Part shown: in pieces, positions 37,203-45,297 of the stretch
Layout of the letters: every line of letters starts with the position of its first letter
How positions within the stretch are numbered: the first letter of the stretch is position 1
NCBI GenBank assembly: GCA_964419255.1
Contig: CAYQOU010000001.1
Coordinates: forward strand, 71,328 to 135,327
Reading direction: 5' to 3'
Source: CAZPHU01 sp964419255
Lineage (GTDB): Bacteria > Fibrobacterota > Chitinivibrionia > Chitinivibrionales > CAYFVL01
Length of the DNA stretch: 64,000 nt
Position numbers and translations under genes: made by a program
The notes under the pieces: model-generated
What the model was told of the DNA's origin: nothing
The model's database searches: none
Seen by the model: only the letters and a program-made list of their open reading frames with translations

Positions 37203-37240
37203 CTGAGCAGTTCTGAGCAAATCGCCGCGAGAGAATCGCT
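37203..37240 (-). repeat. Intergenic repeat family 1, copy 5 (short form)
   Basis: On the minus strand the sequence reads AGCGATTCTCTCGCGGCGAT fused directly to TTGCTCAGAACTGCTCAGT, i.e. boxes A and B without the middle. It lies between two converging genes and is the one copy that does not point to a nearby start codon. Confidence 0.8.
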
Positions 37241-37332
37241 AATAAGGTGAATATTCATTCTCCATTAAACAGACACCGGAGGTCGCAATATGGCAAAGGA
37301 GCCGCCTGATGGCGTGCAGGTGTAGGAGTGTT

Positions 37333-38304
37333 TTACATAAGCCAGTGAGACAAGTCTCTGTGGAGAAGCCGACTGACTTTTAGAATATCATCCTGATATA
37401 TTTTTTGAAGTTTTTGTCGCGTCTCGGGTGACATGGAAAAATCATTCAGCGCACCATTTCGAACAGTCTCCATCAGCGGCTGAATCGCACTATCTGATAT
37501 ACCCATCGCCGTCAACCACCGATATATTCTGCCTTTAAGCGGAGTGGCCCTGAGTATGGCGCGGTATAATCCGTTTTTGGGAACCCCTGAAGCATTTCTC
37601 TTTGGTTTCAGTTTGATGCGAAACGAGTTTCTGATTCCGAGGAAAGAAAAGATGTCCTTACATGTGTCGATTGGATTGTTTTTAAAATCGTCAAACAGAA
37701 GAATTTTTACCTGAGAAAACTCTTTGAGGTAAGATTTTATTTGATTGTAGTAGAATCCGACATCGGTGTAATACCATAGAAATTCATAGTTTTGTGTCAT
37801 TCGCATTTTTTCCTGCTCAAGCCCTTCTTCAAACGAGAGCGTCTCACGATGATCTCGAAGAAGTTGTTTATACGCCGAAAAGGCACGATCAACAGGATTA
37901 CGAAGCATGATTATGATTTTGGGATCGTTGAGGTATTGTTTTATAACGGGAATCACATCTCTGTGATAGTATAAATTCTCAACACTCGCTTCTCCTATTG
38001 CCTTGGCCCGGCGCGCTCTTCTGAACAGCTTAAGATATTCTTCATAATCACACACTGTAAACGAGTGTATGAAGTCATCCCCCCGTCCTCTATGCGGCAG
38101 GTCGAGGAAGTGAGAGGAGAAGAATTTCGGTTCCTTGAGAGGGGAGAAAAATAACTGAGGATGCTGGTCAAGATAATTGGCTAAAGCGGTGGTCCCGCAT
38201 TTTGCGGCTCCTGCGATGAGAAAATTGGGAACCTTATGGGTAGTGTGTATGTTCGGAGAACAAAAGGTTGAAGATTCGATTGTTTTCACGTCTGTATCCA
38301 ACAA
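37333..38304 (-). CDS. Sulfotransferase domain protein
   Basis: A 323-residue sulfotransferase (PF00685-like). The PAPS 5'-phosphosulfate loop is FLIAGAAKCGTTALANYLDQ (about residues 27-46), followed by HPQLFFSPLKEPKFFS. The 3'-phosphate segment is IIIMLRNPVDRAFSAYKQL. This is the heparan/NodH-like type with a soluble catalytic domain and no membrane anchor. It is unlike the sulfotransferase at 33858 outside the nucleotide-binding motifs. Probable acceptors are cell-surface glycans. Confidence 0.85.
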   Translation of the reverse strand: MLDTDVKTIESSTFCSPNIHTTHKVPNFLIAGAAKCGTTALANYLDQHPQLFFSPLKEPKFFSSHFLDLPHRGRGDDFIHSFTVCDYEEYLKLFRRARRAKAIGEASVENLYYHRDVIPVIKQYLNDPKIIIMLRNPVDRAFSAYKQLLRDHRETLSFEEGLEQEKMRMTQNYEFLWYYTDVGFYYNQIKSYLKEFSQVKILLFDDFKNNPIDTCKDIFSFLGIRNSFRIKLKPKRNASGVPKNGLYRAILRATPLKGRIYRWLTAMGISDSAIQPLMETVRNGALNDFSMSPETRQKLQKIYQDDILKVSRLLHRDLSHWLM

Positions 38305-38471
38305 TAAACTCCTTTATCGGGTATTTACAATTATCCATACTCAATTCTTGTGCCTGTAGCGACTCAATAATGAGAGAAAATTCACCCGCAACAGCTCAAT
38401 TCAGACAAACTTCGAATAACCTTCTAAAAGATATGTTTATGCGAAGGAAATAAGTAGGGTGGATAAACAAA

Positions 38472-38508
38472 GATTTCTATTTGCTTTTTACACGTATAAA
38501 TAGGAATC
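38472..38508 (-). terminator. Probable terminator of the cupin gene
   Basis: GATTTCTATTT and AAATAGGAATC form an 11-bp stem with one G-U pair, overlapping the gene's stop codon by one base. On the minus strand it continues into TTTGTTTAT. Confidence 0.55.
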
Positions 38509-38828
38509 TACACCGCAACGGCTAACCAGACGGATTGAATCGATGGTGCAGTCCACTGGACCCGGTAGAGGGTATGCGCGGGAATATGGATAAAATCTCC
38601 GGGATTTAGGCCCACAACGCGAGCCGGTTCTGCAAAGAGCAGACGCGCTGCACCGGTCAACAAAATCACCCATTCATCCACACCACAATCACGCCAGAAA
38701 TTTTCAGGTGGTCCGTTTGTACATGAAAATACATCTTCGATTCGAACGCTGCAGGACGTACGAAGAGGCTCAAGAATCTCTGGTGGTAGGTGTCTCCCGA
38801 AAGGAGAGAAGGCGTTTCGTACGACCAT
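38508..38828 (-). CDS. Small cupin-domain protein
   Basis: A 106-residue single-domain cupin. The core is DEWVILLTGAARLLFAEPAR, then LNPGDFIHIPAHTLYRVQWT and SVWLAVAV, close in pattern to a widespread family of about 105-110 residues. I start it at the ATG at 38828; the frame is open upstream to 38954, but that extension coincides with a family 1 repeat copy and would encode repeat-derived residues. Metal binding is likely but reduced (one His in PAHTLYRV). Function unknown. Confidence 0.8.
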   Translation of the reverse strand: MVVRNAFSPFGRHLPPEILEPLRTSCSVRIEDVFSCTNGPPENFWRDCGVDEWVILLTGAARLLFAEPARVVGLNPGDFIHIPAHTLYRVQWTAPSIQSVWLAVAV

Positions 38829-38875
38829 GTCTGTATCTTCTCTTTTTTTGAGAATCGATGAATGAGTTTTACCTA

Positions 38876-39010
38876 AACGGAGAGGCTCTGAGTGGATGAA
38901 GTTGCTCAATGCCTTGAGAGCAGAAGGGTTGAAGCAATTGGGTGGAATACCCACTGGGGTATTTCCAAAATTGCTGAAAATCTTCTGCTGAACAAATCGC
39001 TCAGTTTAGG
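38876..39010 (-). repeat. Intergenic repeat family 1, copy 6
   Basis: Read on the minus strand: TTTTGGAAATACCCCAGTGG, GGTATTCC, TTGCTTCAACCCTTCTGCTC, then CATTGAGCAACTTCATCCAC and TCAGAGCC. It matches the middle and box B of the full copies and points toward the cupin gene start. Confidence 0.8.
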
Positions 39011-39209
39011 TTATAATAAAAATATAGTATCGTGGCATGTAGAAATGGCTCTCTAATTTTCAATCAAAAGCCCATATTTCAGTATGCTTGAATTTGAGGG
39101 GGGCGTTATCTATAGAGACGTTTAACCTGTCACGGCATGTACTTTTGTTGGGGGAGGGATAAGGCACCAGAGACATGACACCGATTCCGTATACCTGAAG
39201 ATTATAAGA

Positions 39210-39237
39210 GAATGCCCCGAAACGCCTCGGGGCATTC
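39210..39237 (-). terminator. Terminator of the beta-CASP nuclease gene
   Basis: A perfect 11-bp stem GAATGCCCCGA/TCGGGGCATTC with a 6-nt loop, 8 bp beyond the nuclease stop. The T-tract on the minus strand is weak (TCTTATAATCTT). Confidence 0.75.
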
Positions 39238-39245
39238 TTCCTGCT

Positions 39246-40646
39246 TCAACTGATCGTGACAGCCTCACCGGGCTGGGGATAGAAAACATTCTGATATCCC
39301 ATGCTTCTCAGGGCATCCTTTAATGGGAGTGATTGCGCAGGTTCTCCATGAACCAAAAAAATATGTTTCAATCTGTTTGGCGGGGTCATTTTGGCATAGT
39401 TTAGAAGGTCTCGCCGGTCCGCGTGTGCACTAAATGAATCCATCACCTTCACTTTGCAGTTAACCGTGTGTTGCTCACCAAAAATGCGTACCTTCCTCTC
39501 TCCTTCGATTATTTTTCTGGCCAGGGTCTCGCGAGCCGCATACCCCACAAATAACAGTAATGTCTTGCGATCATGGATATTATTTCGTAAATGATGGAGA
39601 ATCCTGCCGCCCTCTGCCATACCGGACGCGGAAATGATTATATGAGGATAGGAGATGCCATTGAGAGCTTTCGATTCGCTTACCTCATGGACGTATTTCA
39701 GACGTCTAAATCCAAACGGGTCCAAATGATCCTCTAGGAAAATACGGTAGGTCTCCCGATCATAATGATCGGGAAAATGCCGGAAGATTTCGGTAGCAGA
39801 ACATGCAAGAGGGCTGTCTACAAAGATAGGAATCTCCGGAATTCTGCCTTGGTCAAATAACTTATGCAGCAGATAGACCAGAAGCTGAGTACGCCCAACG
39901 GCAAACGAGGGAATGATAATTTTGCCACCTTCCCGGGCGTTGGTTCTAATCAGCTGAGACAGTTCTTCCTCTACATCATCAAAAGAAGTGTGGCTGCGAT
40001 TGCCATAAGTACTTTCCATAATAAGTATATCCAAATCGCGAAGAAGATTCGGATCATGCATTATGGGAATCCCCGGCCTGCCTACATCGCCGGTAAGACC
40101 AAGTCGCCATTTCCGTTCGCCTTCTTCCAGCTCCAGCAATATACCGGCTGAGCCCAGAATATGTCCGGCATCACGAAATGTAGCCTTGACCCCCGGGCCA
40201 ATATTGATTGTCTTATCATAGTCTATGCCCACAAACTGATCGAGCGAATCGATAGCATCATCCATTGTGTATAACGGCTCCAAAGGTGGCTGGTGCTGTT
40301 TGGCTCGAATACGGTTGACAAACTGTATGTCCTTCTCCTGAAGAAATGCCGAATCCTTGAGCATGATTTTGCACAACTCGACCGTAGGAGAGGCGGCATA
40401 GATCGAGTTTCTAAAGCCGTGTTTTACGAGGTTGGGTATGTTACCGCTGTGATCCATATGGGCGTGTGTGAGAAGGAGGCTGTCGATTGTTGCCGGATCG
40501 AATGTGAATGAATGGTTCTTTTCATAGGTCTCGTTTCGTCGGCCTTGGAAGAGGCCGCATTCCATGAGAGTTTTTCTTCCATTTATGTTGATGAGAAACT
40601 GCGAACCGGTTACCGTTTGAGCTCCACCGCAAAATTGTACCTGCAT
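39246..40646 (-). CDS. Beta-CASP metallo-beta-lactamase-fold RNase (RNA-processing exonuclease family)
   Basis: A 466-residue beta-CASP nuclease like CPSF-73-type YSH1 proteins of bacteria. Metallo-beta-lactamase motifs are visible: LLTHAHMDHSGNIPNL (HxHxDH), DAGHILGSAG and TGDVGR (metal-binding Asp). Beta-CASP motif A/B include SFAVGRTQLLVYLL and IIISASGMAEGGRILHHLRN, and motif C lies in MDSFSAHADRRDLL. Such enzymes cleave or trim RNA with zinc. It is a single-gene unit with its own terminator and is separated from upstream genes by about 330 bp. Confidence 0.92.
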   Translation of the reverse strand: MQVQFCGGAQTVTGSQFLININGRKTLMECGLFQGRRNETYEKNHSFTFDPATIDSLLLTHAHMDHSGNIPNLVKHGFRNSIYAASPTVELCKIMLKDSAFLQEKDIQFVNRIRAKQHQPPLEPLYTMDDAIDSLDQFVGIDYDKTINIGPGVKATFRDAGHILGSAGILLELEEGERKWRLGLTGDVGRPGIPIMHDPNLLRDLDILIMESTYGNRSHTSFDDVEEELSQLIRTNAREGGKIIIPSFAVGRTQLLVYLLHKLFDQGRIPEIPIFVDSPLACSATEIFRHFPDHYDRETYRIFLEDHLDPFGFRRLKYVHEVSESKALNGISYPHIIISASGMAEGGRILHHLRNNIHDRKTLLLFVGYAARETLARKIIEGERKVRIFGEQHTVNCKVKVMDSFSAHADRRDLLNYAKMTPPNRLKHIFLVHGEPAQSLPLKDALRSMGYQNVFYPQPGEAVTIS

Positions 40647-40907
40647 AAGACAACTCCTGAAAAGACGTATCGGGCTTCATTTTGGAGAAACCCTCTATCT
40701 TAATTATACCAGAGAGCCATCGTAAAAACCATGGTTAAAATCAGCAGATACAAGATACAGATTCGCAACTGATTGCCCGTCGTTTTGAAGGATGTCAATA
40801 ACAAAACCACTACAGATATTCAGCACATCAGTTCGCCGGATGCTCCATGCACACCGGCCAGGGATTCGGAAGGTAAGTCAGAGGAAATTTTAGTTATGTG
40901 AATGACT

Positions 40908-40939
40908 CCGGATGCATTTTCTCGGCAAAATGCATCCGG
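40908..40939 (-). terminator. Long hairpin downstream of the THX gene
   Basis: A perfect 13-bp inverted repeat (CCGGATGCATTTT/AAAATGCATCCGG) with a 6-nt loop, 37 bp beyond the THX stop on the minus strand. It lacks a strong T-run, so it may be an RNA-stabilising hairpin instead. From here up to 40646 I see nothing else. Confidence 0.55.
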
Positions 40940-40975
40940 CTCGTCTTATGTAAGACCTGAGCTTAAGATTATAAA

Positions 40976-41077
40976 CTATTGCTGCTGTTTGTTTTCCTTG
41001 CTTTTCTTCGGTCTGCTTTTCCCATTGCTGCTGCGCCAGATTTTGCCTTTTTTTGTACGGCGATCACCACGTCCCAT
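40976..41077 (-). CDS. 30S ribosomal protein THX (bTHX/bS22-like)
   Basis: A 33-residue, very basic peptide: MGRGDRRTKKGKIWRSSNGK followed by SRPKKSKENKQQQ. It matches the Thermus Thx pattern (GKGDRRT, RGKIW, then a short basic tail) and similar proteins annotated in FCB-group genomes. Thx sits in a cavity at the top of the 30S head and stabilises rRNA. The ATG at 41077 has an ideal AAGGAGC ribosome site 6 nt upstream, and a long hairpin follows the stop. It lies about 100 bp beyond the end of the threonine aldolase gene on the same strand. Confidence 0.9.
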   Translation of the reverse strand: MGRGDRRTKKGKIWRSSNGKSRPKKSKENKQQQ

Positions 41078-41180
41078 GAATTGCTCCTTACTGTTTTCTG
41101 GAAAATTTTTCTCATCGAAAAAGATACTAAAGATAGTTTTTATGACTGCACCTTTTCAAGCCGAAAAAATCAACCGGTGT

Positions 41181-42230
41181 TTATCCGCCCACGGCAACAC
41201 CAACATCCGTCACGAAACGGTCTATGGTGCCTGGTTGCGTATCCCATGAGCACATTAGACGTGCCCCACCCAGGCCAATAAATGTGTAAAAGTTCCATCC
41301 CTGTTTTTGCAGATATTCAACCGCAGGAGAGGGTAGGCTGACAAAAACCGCATTTGCCTCACACGGATACATCATTTCGATGCCATTGATCCCTGTGAGT
41401 CTGTTGCTTAAATCCGCGGCACAGCTGTTTGCGTGCTCCGCGTTACGCAGCCAGGTACCATTTTCCAGGAGTCCCACCCAGGGAGCCGATATGAAACGCA
41501 TCTTTGAGGCAAGCTGTCCGGCCTGTTTACAGCGGCAGTCAAAATTCCGGGCTGCCGATTTGTCGAAAAAAACAATCGCCTCACCAATCGAAAGTCCGTT
41601 TTTTGTGCCTCCGAAACAGAGAACATCCAACCCCGCCTTCCATGTTATCGCCGCGGGTGTGCATCCCAGACTTGCCACCGCGTTAGCAAAGCGGGCCCCA
41701 TCCATATGCACACGCAAACCATTATCATGCGCCAGAGAACAAAGCCGGCTAACCTCGTCAATTGTGTAGACTGTTCCAAATTCGGTTGATTGTGTTAAGC
41801 TCAAAACCCTGGGACGAGGATAGTGAATATCGCTTCTTCTATGTATTATCTTTTCAACCGTCTCAGGTTTAAGCTTACCCAGTGGTCCCTCCGAGCTGAG
41901 CAACTTGGCACCATGGGTAAAAAACTCCGGACTTCCGCACTCATCGGTTTCTATGTGTGCGAACTGGTGGCAGATGATACTGTTAAATGAGTCGCACAGA
42001 GAAGCAAGAGAAAGGGAGTTGGCAGCAGTGCCATTAAAAACGAAAAATATCTCACAATCCGTCTCAAACATCTCACGGATCATATCGGAAGCTCGCTGGG
42101 TCCACATATCGTCACCATAGGCGGTATGATGTCCCACATTTGCTTCGATCATCATCTGTAAAGCCTCGGGGCAGATACCCGAATAATTATCGCTGGCAAA
42201 CTGTTGATTAGATGTCTGTGCTATATTCAT
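41181..42230 (-). CDS. ltaE: Low-specificity L-threonine aldolase (beta-eliminating lyase family)
   Basis: A PLP enzyme splitting L-threonine or allo-threonine into glycine and acetaldehyde. The 349-residue protein has the fold-type I signature: DNYSGICPEALQMMIEAN at the N-terminus, GDDMWTQRASDMIREMF, VFNGTAANSLSL, HMDGARFANA and the PLP lysine in CFGGTKNGLSIGEAI. Length matches the family (about 340-350). The ATG at 42230 begins a single-gene unit. The region 42231-42438 upstream contains no gene or obvious repeat that I can see. Confidence 0.9.
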   Translation of the reverse strand: MNIAQTSNQQFASDNYSGICPEALQMMIEANVGHHTAYGDDMWTQRASDMIREMFETDCEIFFVFNGTAANSLSLASLCDSFNSIICHQFAHIETDECGSPEFFTHGAKLLSSEGPLGKLKPETVEKIIHRRSDIHYPRPRVLSLTQSTEFGTVYTIDEVSRLCSLAHDNGLRVHMDGARFANAVASLGCTPAAITWKAGLDVLCFGGTKNGLSIGEAIVFFDKSAARNFDCRCKQAGQLASKMRFISAPWVGLLENGTWLRNAEHANSCAADLSNRLTGINGIEMMYPCEANAVFVSLPSPAVEYLQKQGWNFYTFIGLGGARLMCSWDTQPGTIDRFVTDVGVAVGG

Positions 42231-42438
42231 ATCATACCCTAGAGTAATACACCCGTAGAAAAAGAGGCTTACCCGTATATGTGGTATTTAACCGTGTATG
42301 CATAATCTGTCAGATACCCTCTAAATGAAACGCAAATGCTGTTCCAGTAGCAAAGATTACTATCCCTCTGTAGCGCGGATTTGCAGACCAAACATACGGA
42401 CACACATTTCCGGAGTATTGAGGTTTAGATCGACTGTT

Positions 42439-42630
42439 TTACTCCTGTTCCTGTTGCAGACTTCCTTTCCTGTGCCTCTTATTTCGACCGGAAACAGCAC
42501 AGGTGGTCCAGCCGATGATAAGTCCAACGGCAAGAAGCATGAAAAGAATAGCTCGGGAGAGCGAGAACTGCCATGTCGTAAAACGGATGCATACCATGGC
42601 GGTATTCTGTAAGGTAAAGATCACTACCAA
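42439..42630 (-). CDS. LapA/DUF1049-like small membrane protein (possibly frame-shifted)
   Basis: The 63-residue product (from TTG 42630) has the LapA-type pattern: VIFTLQNTAMVCIRFTTWQF followed by a second helix (SRAILFMLLAVGLIIGW) and a charged tail. LapA-like proteins are inner-membrane proteins linked to LPS assembly. No ribosome site precedes the TTG. Upstream, an ATG with GAGGGG nearby opens another frame (MTTKVFLVSP) that would join this one through a single-base shift near 42640, so the gene may be slightly broken or mis-sequenced. It lies downstream of the channel gene on the same strand. Confidence 0.6.
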   Translation of the reverse strand: MVVIFTLQNTAMVCIRFTTWQFSLSRAILFMLLAVGLIIGWTTCAVSGRNKRHRKGSLQQEQE

Positions 42631-42701
42631 AATCAGAAGGGTGATACCAGAAATACTTTCGTAGTCATTATTATTTTCGCACTCATTACCCCTCGTTTTT
42701 G

Positions 42702-43787
42702 TTACAGATTACCAAACCATTTTCCTTTTATGCGATTCAAGGTGCCTCCTGGCACTTCCTGTATTCTCAGGAGGGAAACGGTTATCGGTTCCCGTAGTGG
42801 GCTGTCGGGTGGGAAGGTTATCCCGTAAAAAAAACGGTGCTGCTCCTGGTCTACTACATTGAATTGATCGCTGTCGATAAGCCCCTGTGCCAGGTAGTAC
42901 TGAAGCAGTGAGGCATCATGCGAGACTGCGGCTACTTTGCGGTTTTGTAAAAGAGTAATTGCCGAGTCTATTGCAGGAACAGCATGAACCCAGATGTTTT
43001 GACCACGGGTGATCTCCTCTGCAATCGAACCTTCCACCACCGCAACGCTTTTACCGCCCAGATCATTTAAATTTTCTACCCTGCTGGTGAGACGATTAAG
43101 AGTCAGCATGGAACTTAATGTTGCAATGGCTACACCAAAGATGACTATTCCACTGAAAACAACGACAACTCCGATAACCTTGCCGATACTCCTTTTAGGC
43201 ACTACATCGCCGTAACCAACCGTAGACATGGTGACAATTGTCCACCAGATCCCCTGCGCGATTCCTTTCCATGAACCACTCAAGCTTCTGCCTCTTTCAA
43301 CCAGCCAGATGAGCATGGCACAAAAGAACACATATAACCCGATACTTGCGATAAGACGGGTAAGCTCGTAAAAATCGATATTAAACCTGAAAAGATCGAT
43401 AGCTAAAAAGCCAAGAATCCCTCTTCCTCCCCGAGGTACCAGAAGGGCAAGATTGTCTTCAAAAAACGGTTGGCTGAAATCAATTTTCTGCTCACGCTCT
43501 GCGGTAATTGTGGTAGCCGCGATACCCAGGTCAGCATCACCATTTTCTATTTTCTGGAGGTGTTCCACCAAGGTAGAATCGTAGACGAATGCTACTTGAG
43601 GTGAGGGTTCCATGTTCTGCGCAATGGCTTGAATCAGGTCGATTGAGAAACCACTGAAATCCTGTGCGCTGTCACCGGTAATAACAAATGGCGGCGCCGG
43701 CTTAACCGCTACACGAAGCGTATCCTGCCCATGAATTTCACCTAATACACCCGAGAGACACAACAGAATCGGCAAAACTACGTGCAT
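42702..43787 (-). CDS. GluR0-like prokaryotic ionotropic glutamate receptor (ligand-gated K+ channel)
   Basis: A 361-residue protein combining a periplasmic binding domain with an ion pore. Order: signal peptide (1-20); binding lobe 1 (about 24-115, LRVAVKPAPPFVIT, IDFSQPFFEDNLALLV); TM1 (about 140-162); pore loop with the K+ selectivity filter MSTVGYGD (about 188-195); TM2 (about 205-232); then lobe 2 (about 240-355, SVAVVEGSIAEEI). This split binding-domain arrangement is that of Synechocystis GluR0, a tetrameric potassium channel gated by amino acids. The ligand is not predictable from sequence here. GAGAGGA precedes the ATG. Confidence 0.88.
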   Translation of the reverse strand: MHVVLPILLCLSGVLGEIHGQDTLRVAVKPAPPFVITGDSAQDFSGFSIDLIQAIAQNMEPSPQVAFVYDSTLVEHLQKIENGDADLGIAATTITAEREQKIDFSQPFFEDNLALLVPRGGRGILGFLAIDLFRFNIDFYELTRLIASIGLYVFFCAMLIWLVERGRSLSGSWKGIAQGIWWTIVTMSTVGYGDVVPKRSIGKVIGVVVVFSGIVIFGVAIATLSSMLTLNRLTSRVENLNDLGGKSVAVVEGSIAEEITRGQNIWVHAVPAIDSAITLLQNRKVAAVSHDASLLQYYLAQGLIDSDQFNVVDQEQHRFFYGITFPPDSPLREPITVSLLRIQEVPGGTLNRIKGKWFGNL

Positions 43788-43805
43788 TACAAATCCTCTC
43801 GGATA

Positions 43806-44240
43806 CTATTCGACTTCCAGGGTTATCGGCGTGTCCTTTTCCACATTATCAGAAATCGGACAACGTTTATCAACCTCCCTGAGAAACTCGATCTTCTCTT
43901 CTCTCGTCATATCTGCATCGATTCTGGCAATAACTCTGATCCGCTGAAAACCGGCTCTATTCTCGGTGCTTTGCCCAAGCAGAGTGGATGTATCAAGTTC
44001 ACCGGTAACCCGTACATCCATGCCCCTCAACTCGATCCGTCTCTGATTTGCGATGATTCTGCCCAACGTACAAAAACAGCCACCGAGAGAGAAAAAAAGG
44101 TACTCCAGCGGAGATGGACCGGCATCTTTGCCCCCACCAACCAGTGACTGGTCGGCCACCAGCTCATGGTTTCTGATTTTGCTGTCGATTCGAAACGCAT
44201 CTCCCATTTTCATCGATACATCGACTTTTTTCATTGCCAT
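43806..44240 (-). CDS. OsmC/Ohr-family protein
   Basis: A 145-residue OsmC-like protein. The two catalytic cysteines of the peroxidase family are in SLGGCFCTLG (about residues 52-58) and DKRCPISDNV (near 125). This family reduces organic peroxides, though many OsmC members (YhfA type) have unclear roles. The ATG at 44240 has AAGGAG upstream. It is 11 bp after a stand-alone Lrp/AsnC ligand-binding gene on the same strand and is probably co-transcribed with it. Confidence 0.85.
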   Translation of the reverse strand: MAMKKVDVSMKMGDAFRIDSKIRNHELVADQSLVGGGKDAGPSPLEYLFFSLGGCFCTLGRIIANQRRIELRGMDVRVTGELDTSTLLGQSTENRAGFQRIRVIARIDADMTREEKIEFLREVDKRCPISDNVEKDTPITLEVE

Positions 44241-44251
44241 AACCAAACTCC

Positions 44252-44536
44252 TTAATCTTCTTCCAGGCCTATCGAAAACATATTCTCAAGATCATGTCTC
44301 GAATAAGCTCTGAATGCCAACATTGTCTCTGTTTTTTGAATGCCCCGAATCTTTACCATCTGATTTGTCACGACATCAGAGAGCATCTCGTTGGATTTTA
44401 CCCTGATAATTGCAATCAGATCGTACCGACCACCAACCGAGTAGACTTCCGAAACGCCCTGAGTATCTGCCAGCGCAGCTGCTACGTCATTAATAACATC
44501 GCGCTCAACATTCAACAGAACAAAAGCTGTAACCAT
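44252..44536 (-). CDS. Stand-alone Lrp/AsnC ligand-binding (RAM) domain protein
   Basis: A 94-residue protein consisting only of the alpha-beta RAM domain of Lrp/AsnC regulators: MVTAFVLLNVERDVINDVAA, VSEVYSVGGRYDLIAIIRVK, MVKIRGIQKTETMLAFRAY. It lacks the N-terminal helix-turn-helix, so it should bind small ligands and oligomerise without binding DNA itself. Such stand-alone domains may sequester or tune full-length regulators. AAAGGA precedes the ATG at 44536. It heads a two-gene unit with OsmC. Confidence 0.85.
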   Translation of the reverse strand: MVTAFVLLNVERDVINDVAAALADTQGVSEVYSVGGRYDLIAIIRVKSNEMLSDVVTNQMVKIRGIQKTETMLAFRAYSRHDLENMFSIGLEED

Positions 44537-44719
44537 GTGTTATTCCTTTCTTCCTGAAAACAAGGAAAGTCCTGTTGGAACAAAATAGCACATGTTACCC
44601 TTGATAGCCATCTCTTTGTATTCTCATCATTTCAACCGGAATCCTCCTTTGTGAATGGAAAGAAGGATAGCAAGCAATTAGGATACCGGATTATGAAAAA
44701 AGCTTAAAAACCGAGACTA

Positions 44720-45217
44720 TCAGCGCGATGCTAACTGCCGGAGCTGTTTAGGTTGAAGCAGCCAATCCAGACGAGCCTCTGCTCTTGCCGGTTTGCCGGC
44801 AAAGCTGCATCTGCAGGCTGCGGCCTTTTTAAACAGAATATTCAGGTCATGCGAATCGGTGCAAAACACGGAAGCGGCCTCCGCCACATTCGGCATATGA
44901 CTGACAAGCATGATGCATTTTTCCGTGCGGTGAGAAAGCCACCGGATAATCTGTTCGGGGGTACCACGGGGGGCAAGCGCACTGGTGGTACTGAGAGGTA
45001 TGAAAGAGGAGAGCACCTGACTGATAATCTCGGCAGTCTGCATCGCACGTGTCAGAGGACTTGAACAAATCAGATCAGGGCGCACGCCCAAAGCTCCAAG
45101 TCCCTGTGCCGCACGTACGGTCTTCAACTTACCTTCTTTGGTGAGCCACCGTTTCTCGTCATTTTCGACTTCGGATCTGTTAACGGCAATTCCGTGGCGT
45201 ACTAAGATGATATCCAT
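44720..45217 (-). CDS. sixA: SixA-like phosphohistidine phosphatase
   Basis: A 165-residue histidine phosphatase (RHG branch). The catalytic motif is IILVRHGIAVNR with the RHG triad at residues 8-10; LICSSPLTRAMQTAEII and MLVSHMPNVAEA (second catalytic His) complete the site. SixA dephosphorylates phosphohistidine on HPt domains or PTS proteins. The ATG at 45217 is preferred over a longer upstream frame because the RHG motif normally lies within ten residues of the start. It lies 80 bp downstream of ppk1. Confidence 0.85.
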   Translation of the reverse strand: MDIILVRHGIAVNRSEVENDEKRWLTKEGKLKTVRAAQGLGALGVRPDLICSSPLTRAMQTAEIISQVLSSFIPLSTTSALAPRGTPEQIIRWLSHRTEKCIMLVSHMPNVAEAASVFCTDSHDLNILFKKAAACRCSFAGKPARAEARLDWLLQPKQLRQLASR

Positions 45218-45297
45218 GTTTATTTCTTTCCGAAAAAATACATTAGCCATCAAAGGTCAAGGACTCGTTTGATAAGCCTTTTAAGGGTTGCCGCTTA

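Noticed and set aside
38340..38440. Family 1 repeat fragment (CACCCGCAACAGCTCAATTC)
   Set aside because: Only the last part of box B is matched.
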